From assembly GCA_946612455.1 (NCBI GenBank), contig CAMOER010000007.1:36323-100322 (forward strand): 64,000 nt of DNA. The letters run 5' to 3'. Each line of letters starts with the position of its first letter. Within the stretch, counting starts at the first letter, position 1. Shown here one piece after another: positions 9,347-17,810 of this stretch. This stretch comes from UBA3305 sp002373555. Its GTDB lineage: Bacteria; Bacillota; Clostridia; Lachnospirales; Lachnospiraceae. Below the pieces are notes generated by a model that searched no databases, was not told where the DNA came from, and saw only the letters and a list, made by a program, of their open reading frames with translations. Both the position numbers and the translations under genes were made by a program.

Positions 9347-10432
9347 ATGTTGAAAAAAGACTGTCTGTTGATTAGTATGTTTTCTAAAAATGAATCCAGT
9401 TACGCAAAATACTATATAGATACATTAAAGAAAAAGAATAAAACATATGATATTATTTATTTTGAGAGATATGATTTGAATGCTGAAGCGGAAGAGAATG
9501 AAATCCTTTTTAAACATTTTTGTCCTACAGGCGGTTCAAAGATAAAGAAAATATCTGTTATGATGAAGTATGCCTTATTTATTAGGAGATATTTAAAGGA
9601 TAAATATGGATGTGCTATAATCCTGACAACTATACCGGGAATATTTACATGTGATTTATTGATCAGAAATTATAAAAACCGGTATTTGATCGATATTCGT
9701 GATTATACGCATGAGAAGAACAAACTATTCTATTGTGTTTTGAAAAAGATTATTAAAAATGCTTATGCAACTGTAATTTCGTCAAGAGGATTTAAACAGT
9801 TTCTCCCACGGGAGTATTCTTATATTGTAACGCATAATATTTCACATAATTATAAACAGAAAGAACATGCACGATGCCTGAAAAAGGGAAAGTGCACAAT
9901 AGGATTTGTGGGTTCTATTCGATATTATGAAGAAAACATGAAATTGATAAATCAGCTAAAGAATAACGATGATTTTCAGCTGGTCTATTGGGGAAGCTCG
10001 ACGCAAGGCTTTAATTTAGAAGAATACAGTAAAGAAAATAATGTATACAATATAGAATTTCATGGTAAGTACAATAACGATGATAAAGATAGTATTTATC
10101 AGAATATAGATATAATAAATTCAATTTATGGAGTAAAAGGATTAGAAACAATCCTGGCAATTCCGAATAGATTATATGATGCAGCGATTTACAGATGTCC
10201 TATTATTGTTTCGAAAGGGACTTATTTAGCTAAGGTGGTTGAAGGACTGCATATGGGAATTGCAGTTGATATTCACCAGGATGATGTTGTGAAAATTCTC
10301 AGAGCTTATATTGATAGTTTCAATGTTGAACAATTCGAAAACGGATGTTATAAACTCCTTGCCATGGTAGAAAAAGATATGGAAAACTTTATGCAAACCA
10401 TATCAGATTTTATTGATTCAATAGATAGGTGA
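9347..10432 (+). CDS. GT-B type glycosyltransferase (family 4-like)
   Basis: A 361-aa protein with a two-domain Rossmann layout: an N-terminal acceptor half, then after about residue 180 the strand GFVGSIRYYEEN followed by LVYWGSSTQG and the late NRLYDAAIYRCPIIVSKGTY segment. These match the nucleotide-binding half of GT-B enzymes, although the usual EGFGLxxxE motif is not obvious. AAGGAG at 9336-9341 precedes ATG 9347. The product probably adds a later sugar of the repeat unit. Family assignment is moderate because the sequence is divergent. It is followed after 6 bases by wecB. Confidence 0.7.
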   Translation: MLKKDCLLISMFSKNESSYAKYYIDTLKKKNKTYDIIYFERYDLNAEAEENEILFKHFCPTGGSKIKKISVMMKYALFIRRYLKDKYGCAIILTTIPGIFTCDLLIRNYKNRYLIDIRDYTHEKNKLFYCVLKKIIKNAYATVISSRGFKQFLPREYSYIVTHNISHNYKQKEHARCLKKGKCTIGFVGSIRYYEENMKLINQLKNNDDFQLVYWGSSTQGFNLEEYSKENNVYNIEFHGKYNNDDKDSIYQNIDIINSIYGVKGLETILAIPNRLYDAAIYRCPIIVSKGTYLAKVVEGLHMGIAVDIHQDDVVKILRAYIDSFNVEQFENGCYKLLAMVEKDMENFMQTISDFIDSIDR

Positions 10433-10438
10433 TTGATT

Positions 10439-11563
10439 ATGAAAAAAATAATGGTTGTTTTCGGAACACGCCCAGAGGCAATTAAAATGTGTCCATTGAT
10501 TAAGGAATTAAAGTCCAGAAAGGGCTTAAATACCATTGTTTGTGTCACGGCACAGCATAGACAGATGCTGGATCAGGTATTGTCCACTTTTGGAATCATT
10601 CCGGACTATGACCTAAATATTATGAAAGACAGACAAACACTGTTTGATATAACGACCGGCGTACTGAATGGTATAAAGAGTGTGTTAGAAGAAGCAAAAC
10701 CAGATGTCGTTCTTGTTCACGGAGATACGTCTACAACGTTTGTTGCCGCGCTGGCAAGTTTTTATCAGAATATACCTGTGGGTCATGTGGAGGCGGGCCT
10801 TCGTACGTATAATATCTATTCTCCGTATCCAGAAGAGTTTAATAGAGAAGCAGTTTCAATTATTGCCCGATATAATTTTGCGCCTACACCATTGGCACAA
10901 AGAAATCTTGTCAAAGAAGGGAAAAATATAGAGAATATATTTGTGACAGGAAATACCGTTATTGACGCTATGGAGTATACGGTGAGGTCAGATTATAGGC
11001 ATCCCGAATTGGAATGGGTAGGAGACTCAAAGTTAATATTTATTACTGCTCATCGCAGAGAGAATATAGGAGAGCCTATGCATCGTATGTTTCGTGCGAT
11101 TCGTCGTGTATTGGATGAGCATCCCGATTGTAAAGCTGTTTATCCAATTCACATGAATCCTCTTGTAAGAGAAGCGGCGATGGAGGAATTGGAAGGGTGT
11201 GATAGAATTCATATTATAGAGCCGATCGAGGTTGTAGACTGTCACAATTTTGAAGCACGTTCTTACTTATGCCTGACGGATTCAGGCGGAATCCAAGAAG
11301 AGTGTCCTTCCTATGGTGTTCCTGTTCTAGTGATGCGTGATACAACAGAGAGACCGGAGGGCGTAGAAGCCGGAACATTAAAGCTGGTTGGTACTGATGA
11401 GGAAACAATATACAATTCGTTCAAACAGCTTTTGGAAAACAAGGAAGAATATGAAAAAATGTCAAAGGCCTGTAATCCATATGGAGATGGTCATGCATGT
11501 GCTAGAATAGCAGATATTTTAGAGGGTAAGGATTACGATCCATGGGAACCGCAGAAAATATAA
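10439..11563 (+). CDS. wecB: UDP-N-acetylglucosamine 2-epimerase (non-hydrolysing)
   Basis: A 374-aa enzyme interconverting UDP-GlcNAc and UDP-ManNAc. Family motifs are all present: VVFGTRPEAIKM at the start, VHGDTSTTFVAALA, GHVEAGLRTYN with catalytic and binding residues, TAHRRENIGEP, and LTDSGGIQEECPSYG for nucleotide binding. The length matches the family. AGGTGA at 10427-10432 is 6 bases before ATG 10439, and the previous stop is inside that site. ManNAc or a derivative is therefore likely in the polymer; no UDP-ManNAc dehydrogenase is in the window, so ManNAcA is not implied. Confidence 0.95.
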   Translation: MKKIMVVFGTRPEAIKMCPLIKELKSRKGLNTIVCVTAQHRQMLDQVLSTFGIIPDYDLNIMKDRQTLFDITTGVLNGIKSVLEEAKPDVVLVHGDTSTTFVAALASFYQNIPVGHVEAGLRTYNIYSPYPEEFNREAVSIIARYNFAPTPLAQRNLVKEGKNIENIFVTGNTVIDAMEYTVRSDYRHPELEWVGDSKLIFITAHRRENIGEPMHRMFRAIRRVLDEHPDCKAVYPIHMNPLVREAAMEELEGCDRIHIIEPIEVVDCHNFEARSYLCLTDSGGIQEECPSYGVPVLVMRDTTERPEGVEAGTLKLVGTDEETIYNSFKQLLENKEEYEKMSKACNPYGDGHACARIADILEGKDYDPWEPQKI

Positions 11564-11652
11564 ATATCTTAATGTAGCTTCTTTAGATTCGTGATTTTTT
11601 ATGCTTTTGACGGGATATTTGGACGAGTGGAAAGAGTAGAGGGATTAAAAAT

Positions 11653-12372
11653 ATGAGCAATATTGCAATAATAATAGCAGGTGGATCTGGTCACAGAATG
11701 GGACAGGATATTCCTAAACAGTTTATCAATGTGTATGATAAACCTGTTCTTATTTATACATTAGAAGGCTTTCAGAAACATCCTCAAATAGATGCAATTG
11801 AAGTGGTTTGTCTTGATGGCTGGCATGATGTGCTTTGGGCATATGCTAAACAGTTTGGCATTGATAAACTTAAATGGATTGTGTCAGGCGGTAATACTGG
11901 ACAAGAATCAATACGAAATGGAGTTTATAATCTGGAAGATAAAGCATCTGATAAAGATGTTATTATAATTCATGATGGAATTCGTCCATTGGTAGATGAG
12001 ACTGTATTGACAGATGTAATTCTGAAAGCGCAAAAGTATGGTAATGGCGTAACGTCTTTACCATATAATGAACAAATATTTGTAGTAGATGACGAGAAGA
12101 GCACAATAAAGTATATTCCTCGTGAAACATTACGGCGGGTATCGACCCCTCAAGCGTATATTTTTGAGAAATTAGATTGTGCGTATCATGAAGCATTTGA
12201 GAAAGAAATTGGTATTTACGGTTCGTCCTATACAAATACGATGATGGTCGAACTTGGAGAGTGATTGTATTTTGCGGCGGGGTCTGATAAGAATATTAAG
12301 CTCACTACAAAAGATGATCTTGAGATGTTTAAAGCTTATCTTAAATCAGATAAGGATAATTGGCTTAAGTAA
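11653..12372 (+). pseudogene. Ribitol-5-phosphate cytidylyltransferase-like (IspD/TarI family) with one in-frame stop
   Basis: The frame runs from ATG 11653 to TAA 12372 and is interrupted only by TGA at 12262-12264. Around it the protein reads MMVELGE-stop-LYFAAGSDKN, and the paralogue at 53845 has arginine at that place, so a CGA to TGA change explains it. The N-terminal 203 aa keep the nucleotide-binding loop IIIAGGSGHRMGQ and the PKQF motif; the lost 35 residues include the conserved KLTT segment. The family activates ribitol-5-phosphate or methylerythritol-phosphate with CTP. Location in a capsule locus favours the CDP-polyol role. A truncated product may be made; readthrough cannot be excluded. 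Confidence 0.85.
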
Positions 12373-12679
12373 ATGGATCTGACTATATATGATCTGTTAA
12401 CGTGGTACTTATAAAACGGTTTTGGAATTGAGGCATGTGAAGGTGACGAGGACAACGAATGTGAACCGAGGTCCTGAAAAGGCTGGAACGAGTTATGGAT
12501 TTAAGACTGTTTAGACGTAGCGTATCTGGAAAATGAGGATATTGTTTCTCTGATCTAAGCCCTCGTCAAAACAAAGTGTATTAAGTTAGTTGATCTCTCA
12601 AGGTTTACACTACTCTTTGGTGCGGGAATTATTGGTCGATAATAAATGACTACTCAATTCATATCGAATGTGATGTATA
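12373..12679 (+). other. 307-base gap without a recognizable gene
   Basis: All frames are interrupted and no motif of a known family is visible. The sequence is less AT-rich than the flanking gene downstream. It may be the eroded remains of a second gene, since the paralogous locus at 54.8 kb has an SDR gene in this place, but I see no convincing similarity. Confidence 0.4.
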
Positions 12680-13915
12680 ATGATGTTAAAAAAGAAAAAT
12701 ATAAAGAAAACTCATATCGGAACCAAAACACTTTTACAAAATAATGAGCTTGTATTTCTTGTTGCCATATTGCTTAAAATGACGGCTCAAACAGTTTCAA
12801 TTTCGGTACTACCAGAAATGATTGGTCCAGAGTTTTGCTCTTTAGTATTTAAATTAATGACATACAGTAGTTATTTACTTGTTATGGTTTCATTTTTGCT
12901 AACATCAGGATATAAAATAAAAGAACTGTTGATTTTGGGAGGAATTACTGTTTTTGCGGTGTTAGGCAGCTTTTTTTCTGGAACAGGCATTCTTCTGACA
13001 ATTATATACATTTACGGTGCTAAAAATATAGATTTAGATAAAATCATTGGTATAGTGTGTTTATGTTATAGTGCTATTTTTGGATGTATTGTTATCGGAA
13101 GCCGCGTAGGGATAATCGAAAATTGGGATTTCTTTCAAAATTCAAACAGACCTAGATGGGGGCTAGGCTATTCATATCCCACGCATACTTCCAGCGTTCT
13201 GTTCATGGTTGTCTTGTTAATTTGTTTTACATTAAAAGAAAGAATTAAATTCATACATATAATTTTAATTGAGATAGTTAACTACTGGGTCTTTTCTTAC
13301 ACAAATTCTAGGGCGGGGGCAATACTCGTCGCAGTTGTTCCTGTATTGTTTTATTTCTTGGGTTATACTCAAAAGGCTACTTATGATACAAGAATAGGTT
13401 GGTTATTACAGTGGTCATTCCCGGTATGCGCGATTACAATATATTTTCTGACAATTAGATATGATGATTATGGAATTTACAAAGTGATAAATAATCTTTT
13501 GTCAAACAGGCTGAAGTTCAGTCAGACTTCTATGAGCACATATGGAATTCATCTTTTTGGTCAGAAGATACAATGGGTTGGATGGGGCGGTATCGGACAT
13601 ACTCAGACACAATTAGCTGGCGCATATAATTATGTTGACTCTTCATATCTAAAGTTGTTGCTGGAAAATGGTATTATTGTCTGGGCAATTATTATGATTG
13701 GGTGGACGCTTGTGAGTATCTATGCATACAGAGAAAATAAAAAATATCTTCTTTGGGCTTTAGCTATACTTGCATTTTATTGTGTTGCAGAGCAATGGCT
13801 TATGAATATTGGAGCAAACCCGTTCGTTTTATTCCTGTCGGTGCCTGTATTTTATATGTGGAGGCCGGCAAAAAATAAAACGGGAATATATCTGGAAAAA
13901 TCGAACCGGATATGA
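12680..13915 (+). CDS. O-antigen/capsule polymerase-like membrane protein (Wzy candidate)
   Basis: A 411-aa protein with about 10-12 membrane helices and a long non-membrane segment in the second half, the layout of Wzy and O-antigen ligase proteins. The segment WGLGYSYPTHTSSVLF and the later WVGWGGIGHTQTQ followed by YVDSSYLKLLLENG resemble the periplasmic loop and H-x6-G-type features of this class. It would join repeat units flipped by Wzx. ATG 12680 and ATG 12683 are both possible; no strong ribosome binding site is present. Identity is by topology and context, as Wzy sequences diverge fast. Confidence 0.75.
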   Translation: MMLKKKNIKKTHIGTKTLLQNNELVFLVAILLKMTAQTVSISVLPEMIGPEFCSLVFKLMTYSSYLLVMVSFLLTSGYKIKELLILGGITVFAVLGSFFSGTGILLTIIYIYGAKNIDLDKIIGIVCLCYSAIFGCIVIGSRVGIIENWDFFQNSNRPRWGLGYSYPTHTSSVLFMVVLLICFTLKERIKFIHIILIEIVNYWVFSYTNSRAGAILVAVVPVLFYFLGYTQKATYDTRIGWLLQWSFPVCAITIYFLTIRYDDYGIYKVINNLLSNRLKFSQTSMSTYGIHLFGQKIQWVGWGGIGHTQTQLAGAYNYVDSSYLKLLLENGIIVWAIIMIGWTLVSIYAYRENKKYLLWALAILAFYCVAEQWLMNIGANPFVLFLSVPVFYMWRPAKNKTGIYLEKSNRI

Positions 13916-14341
13916 TGTTATACTGTCTTTACAGCTGGAGGCGACTGGACATGTTCTATATGGGTAACTGCAAAAGTATTTGAATACAGATGTTTTTTAA
14001 TTACATCAGTTATTACTGCACAAACAATTTGTTGACGATCCGTTTTTGGATCTTGGATTGACGAGAAAGACTCATTTGCTTACACATGACAACTCTAATC
14101 TCAAAAACAAGCGATTGCACACGTACGTACTATTTACTATTATTTTACGGGCAGACTTTGGATCTTGACTCTTTTAAAGCACTGTTGATTTCTGCGAAAG
14201 TATTTTTCCTGTATGTTTTATCTTGTTGTTATAAAGGAGATAATAGTTATAGATATAATATATTTTTTGTTTGATTGAATTAAAAGGAATTAACTAAAGG
14301 GGTGAATAGTATAAGCGAGGATAGTGGTGGAGAATAAGATA
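13916..14341 (+). other. 426-base AT-rich intergenic region
   Basis: No gene can be supported here. A TATAAT at 14254-14259 followed by T-rich sequence could be a -10 element for the downstream acyltransferase, but no well-spaced -35 is present. A 62-codon open frame (14086-14274) has no ribosome binding site and no recognizable motif. Confidence 0.4.
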
Positions 14342-16438
14342 ATGACAGTAGAAAGAAAAAAGATGGGGGAGTTAAATGTATATGTGGATTATGTGAGTGA
14401 TGTTAAGAAAAGAATTCAATGGATTGATATTTGTAAGGGAATAGCTATTATTCTTGTAATTATCGGTCATGTTAAAACTGTTCCATGGATAATCAGATCG
14501 TTTATCTTTTCTTTTCATATGCCGTTGTTTTTTGTCGTTAATGGATTTTTGATACGTGATTATAACATCAAACATAACTTAAACAAGTCCTTGAGATCTT
14601 TATTAAAACCATACTTTATTGTTTGTATGATGCAGGCGCTTCTAGCTGCATTTTTTTGTGATAGTATTGAAAATGCCGGAAGCGTTTTCTTTGACCTGTT
14701 AAATGATATGGTGATAGGGATATCAAGAACATCAACACTTTTTTTGAGATACAGATCGGTATGGCTTGTCTGGTTTGTAGGGTGTCTTTTTATAACTAGA
14801 AATCTTTATGTAATAATTCGAAATGTTGGTGATAAATATCATAAGGTGGTATTCTTTATAATAATTCCACTGATATCGTTCTTCGGTGTTTATATCGGGG
14901 AAAAAATTGGTTATCTGCCTTGGTCAATTGATGTTGCGTTCGCTTCGTTGGTTTTTGTCGCATTTGGTAATATTTTGAGAGTATATCCATTGCAAAATAA
15001 AACGGAAATCGCAGGAACAATTGTTGCTTTTGTGATATGGATTACTACTGTTTTAAATGGATGTGGTCTTGAATTAGCTACAAGAAGGTATCCTCATGGG
15101 ATTTTTTGCTATGTATGTGCATTGTCTGGTTGTATTGTTGCGATTCGCCTCTGCAAGGTAATTGAGAATATTCCAATAATCTCTACTATCAGTGCATGGG
15201 CTGGCAGAAATAGCATGATTATTCTTGCTGTTCACTGCTTAGAAATGCGCTTCTTTAAATGGGAAGAATGGATATATGTTCCTCTTGGAATTCGCTTCAA
15301 TTGGATGATAGAATGTGTCCTACACACATTGTTTATTCTGAGTGCGGTGTATATTTTTGTATTTTTGAAAAAGCAAATTGATCGATATAGAGATAGTTCA
15401 ATTGCGGCGAAAAACACATTGGAGTTTAACGGACGTTTGTGTTGGCCGGATATTGCAAAGGGAATATGCATAATAAGCATCATACTTGGTCATCTTGGAA
15501 TAACATGGATTAATAGAATCGTATATGTGTATCATTTGCCAGTTTTTTATCTCATTGCAGGATATTTTTTTAAACAGAGGGATCCGAATGAATTTATTGT
15601 TATTAAGGCAAAGCGACTATTGATCCCATATTCTGTCACAAGTGTGATTATTTGTTTGCTTGCGGTGATGCAAGCATGGTTGTCAGGATCATCTAGGCGA
15701 GCAGCGGTTGTCTTGTGGACTGGGGCTGCATTATATGGAGCAGGCGATAACTGGTCAGAACCAATTGCAATAAAGGGAATCGGGGCAATCTGGTTTTTAC
15801 TTGCATTGTTTTTAGCTTTGCAAATCATTAATTATTTCGCTGAAAAAAAGTATTGGCATGTAATTATTGTCATAATAGCATTCGTTGGATGGGCATCGTT
15901 TGAAAAGACGGGAATATGGCTTCCGTTAAGTATTCAGGCTGGCATGGTGGCATCATTATATGTAATGATTGGATATGAAATAAGAAAATGCGGATATATG
16001 TCTGAAAAAGAGAATTCATATTCCATGTTTATATTGTTTTTAATTACCGCATTTGCTATCCAGACATTTGCTGGTTTCTGGCTTGTTCATAATTATTTTG
16101 GTCATGGTTGGCTCGATTTTTTTACAAGTATTGCAGCTGGTTGTTTTACCATTAGAATATCTCAGAAAATAAAAGGGGAGAGTTATTTGGGAAGGGGGCT
16201 ATCATTTTTAGGGCGAAACAGCTTGATTATATTATGCGCCCATATTATAGAATTAAATGTGCTTCCGGTAAAAAATATAGCTGTCGAATTATCTGAGAGG
16301 CTGATGCTAAATTCAAATCACAGTATGATTGTGCTGATTATTATAAAGATGTTTTATGTAACAATAGCAGTAATTGTGGTGAATTATGTTATAAAACACC
16401 TAAAAACAGCAGTAGTTTATATGAAATGTCAAAAATAG
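14342..16438 (+). CDS. Tandem (double) acyltransferase family 3 membrane protein
   Basis: A 698-aa protein made of two acyltransferase-3 units. The first starts at about residue 20 (RIQWIDICKGIAIILVIIGH) and the second at about residue 365 (LCWPDIAKGICIISIILGHL). Each has the early (D)xxKGI...GH signature, the FSFHMPLFF or VYHLPVFYL helix, a late GRNS(M/L)IIL motif and about 10 helices. A single unit is normally 330-380 aa, so this is an uninterrupted head-to-tail fusion. GGAG at 14329-14332 favours ATG 14342; GTG 14324 is an alternative. Expected role: acetylation of capsule sugars at the membrane. Both units retain the family histidine. Confidence 0.85.
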   Translation: MTVERKKMGELNVYVDYVSDVKKRIQWIDICKGIAIILVIIGHVKTVPWIIRSFIFSFHMPLFFVVNGFLIRDYNIKHNLNKSLRSLLKPYFIVCMMQALLAAFFCDSIENAGSVFFDLLNDMVIGISRTSTLFLRYRSVWLVWFVGCLFITRNLYVIIRNVGDKYHKVVFFIIIPLISFFGVYIGEKIGYLPWSIDVAFASLVFVAFGNILRVYPLQNKTEIAGTIVAFVIWITTVLNGCGLELATRRYPHGIFCYVCALSGCIVAIRLCKVIENIPIISTISAWAGRNSMIILAVHCLEMRFFKWEEWIYVPLGIRFNWMIECVLHTLFILSAVYIFVFLKKQIDRYRDSSIAAKNTLEFNGRLCWPDIAKGICIISIILGHLGITWINRIVYVYHLPVFYLIAGYFFKQRDPNEFIVIKAKRLLIPYSVTSVIICLLAVMQAWLSGSSRRAAVVLWTGAALYGAGDNWSEPIAIKGIGAIWFLLALFLALQIINYFAEKKYWHVIIVIIAFVGWASFEKTGIWLPLSIQAGMVASLYVMIGYEIRKCGYMSEKENSYSMFILFLITAFAIQTFAGFWLVHNYFGHGWLDFFTSIAAGCFTIRISQKIKGESYLGRGLSFLGRNSLIILCAHIIELNVLPVKNIAVELSERLMLNSNHSMIVLIIIKMFYVTIAVIVVNYVIKHLKTAVVYMKCQK

Positions 16439-16537
16439 AGTAGTGTTGAAATGTAATCAAGGTAGATTTCCCGAATAGCTCAAACAATTAACAATATGAG
16501 ATGATTATCGAGCCATGAATAGCGTCGATAAAAGAAA

Positions 16538-17615
16538 ATGAATATAAAAGCTAAGGATAGGCAGATATGGATTGATCTAATTAGAATAATTGCAATTTTA
16601 CTCGTTCTATTATGCCATTCAGTTGAAGAAGGAATAAATGATCTTTCACTTTGTGGTTTGAGTATGGTTGGATGGGAAGACCGTGTATTTTCAGTTGCAG
16701 TTTTTACCATCGGAAGGCTTGGAGTTCCGTTCTTTTTACTAATTAGCGGATATTTACTACTTGACAGAGCGTATACTGCGAAAACAACTATTCTTTTCTG
16801 GAAAAATAACTGGCTTCATTTGACTCTATGTACACAATTTTGGTTTATTTTGTATGATATTTTTTTGATGATCGGACAAAGGGAAAAGATTTCACTAATC
16901 CATATGTTGGCAGATGTTTTTTTCTGTTTGAGGTGGATATGTCTCACGTATGGTACATGCCTATGATTATAGGACTATATGCGCTTATTCCTTTTGTCGC
17001 TAATTCGTTGCAAGTATTAGATGAAAAAAACTTGTATGGATCCCTTGCTTGTTTTATACAATTATTATGTTCATTTATCCGCTTTTGTCTATATTCGCGA
17101 GAAGTACTGGATTAATGAAAGGTGTACCTACAAATCAAATATCAGCGGGCTTCAGCGGTGGAATATATGGTATATATCTTTTATTGGGATGGATGGTAAA
17201 ACAAAGATTTTTTTGTAAAATAAAAAAGCGTTATTTGATTTGTGTGAGTTTTGTCTCAATACTAATAGCAGTTTGTTTTCAGCTGTGGGTATTTAGTCGA
17301 GACGTCGATTATAATATTTGGTACAGTAGTCCGTTTCTGCTTGTGACTTCGGTAATGATCTTTGAAGTGATTTCAAGATTTAAAATTAATGATAGCAATA
17401 ATGTTTTGACTTGGTTGGCAAATTACTCATTCGGGATTTATCTGATCCATTATCCGCTTAAGCTATTTCTGTTAGGAACAATTATGGGTTTATCGGTTGT
17501 TCGGAAAGTACAGGTTTTGATAATGTGGTGTGTATTGGTTATAATAAGTCTGATGATTGCAATAATGATTAGTTTAATTCCTAAAATAGGAAATTGTCTT
17601 ATCTATCGTAGATAA
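16538..17615 (+). pseudogene. Acyltransferase family 3 membrane protein, broken by two frameshifts
   Basis: Three consecutive frames form one acyltransferase-3 protein of about 358 aa. The first (16538 to about 16920) has IWIDLIRIIAILLVLLCHS and GRLGVPFFLLISGYLLL. The second (to about 17028) has SHVWYMPMIIGLYALIPFV. The third (to 17615) carries ISAGFSGGIYGIYLLLGW and the late ANYSFGIYLIHYPL motif. The joints fall on T7 (16917-16923) and A7 (17024-17030). Adding one base to each homopolymer restores the whole frame. As written the gene is dead, but errors in homopolymer calling or slipped-strand switching would look identical. The start has only a weak purine-rich site. Confidence 0.75.
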
Positions 17616-17741
17616 CGTTGATAAGAAACGAAACGAACTAAACTGACAATCTTGAACCCGAGGTTGTAGTATCGACAAAATTATTTCTTCATGTTAAAAT
17701 ACCGTAATTGGAACCTATAAAGTTGATAAGCATAATCTGGC

Positions 17742-17770
17742 TTGGTTGAATAATTTGACTTTAATAATAC
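17742..17770 (+). promoter_or_regulatory. Possible promoter for the sugar transferase gene
   Basis: TTGGTT (17742-17747), 17 bases, TAATAC (17765-17770). An AAGGAG follows at 17780-17785, but 25 bases before the ATG, and ACCTCC (17795-17800) lies between. GGAG and CTCC could pair and alter access to the start. Confidence 0.3.
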
Positions 17771-17810
17771 ATGAAAGGCAAGGAGACGATCTTACCTCCA
17801 TTTATTCATC

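Noticed and set aside
14086..14274. 62-codon frame in the gap before the tandem acyltransferase
   Set aside because: No ribosome binding site, no motif, composition like the surrounding intergenic DNA.
16933..17115. Small separate gene inside the 16.5-kb acyltransferase region
   Set aside because: Its product continues the acyltransferase fold between the two frameshifts and has no start signal of its own.
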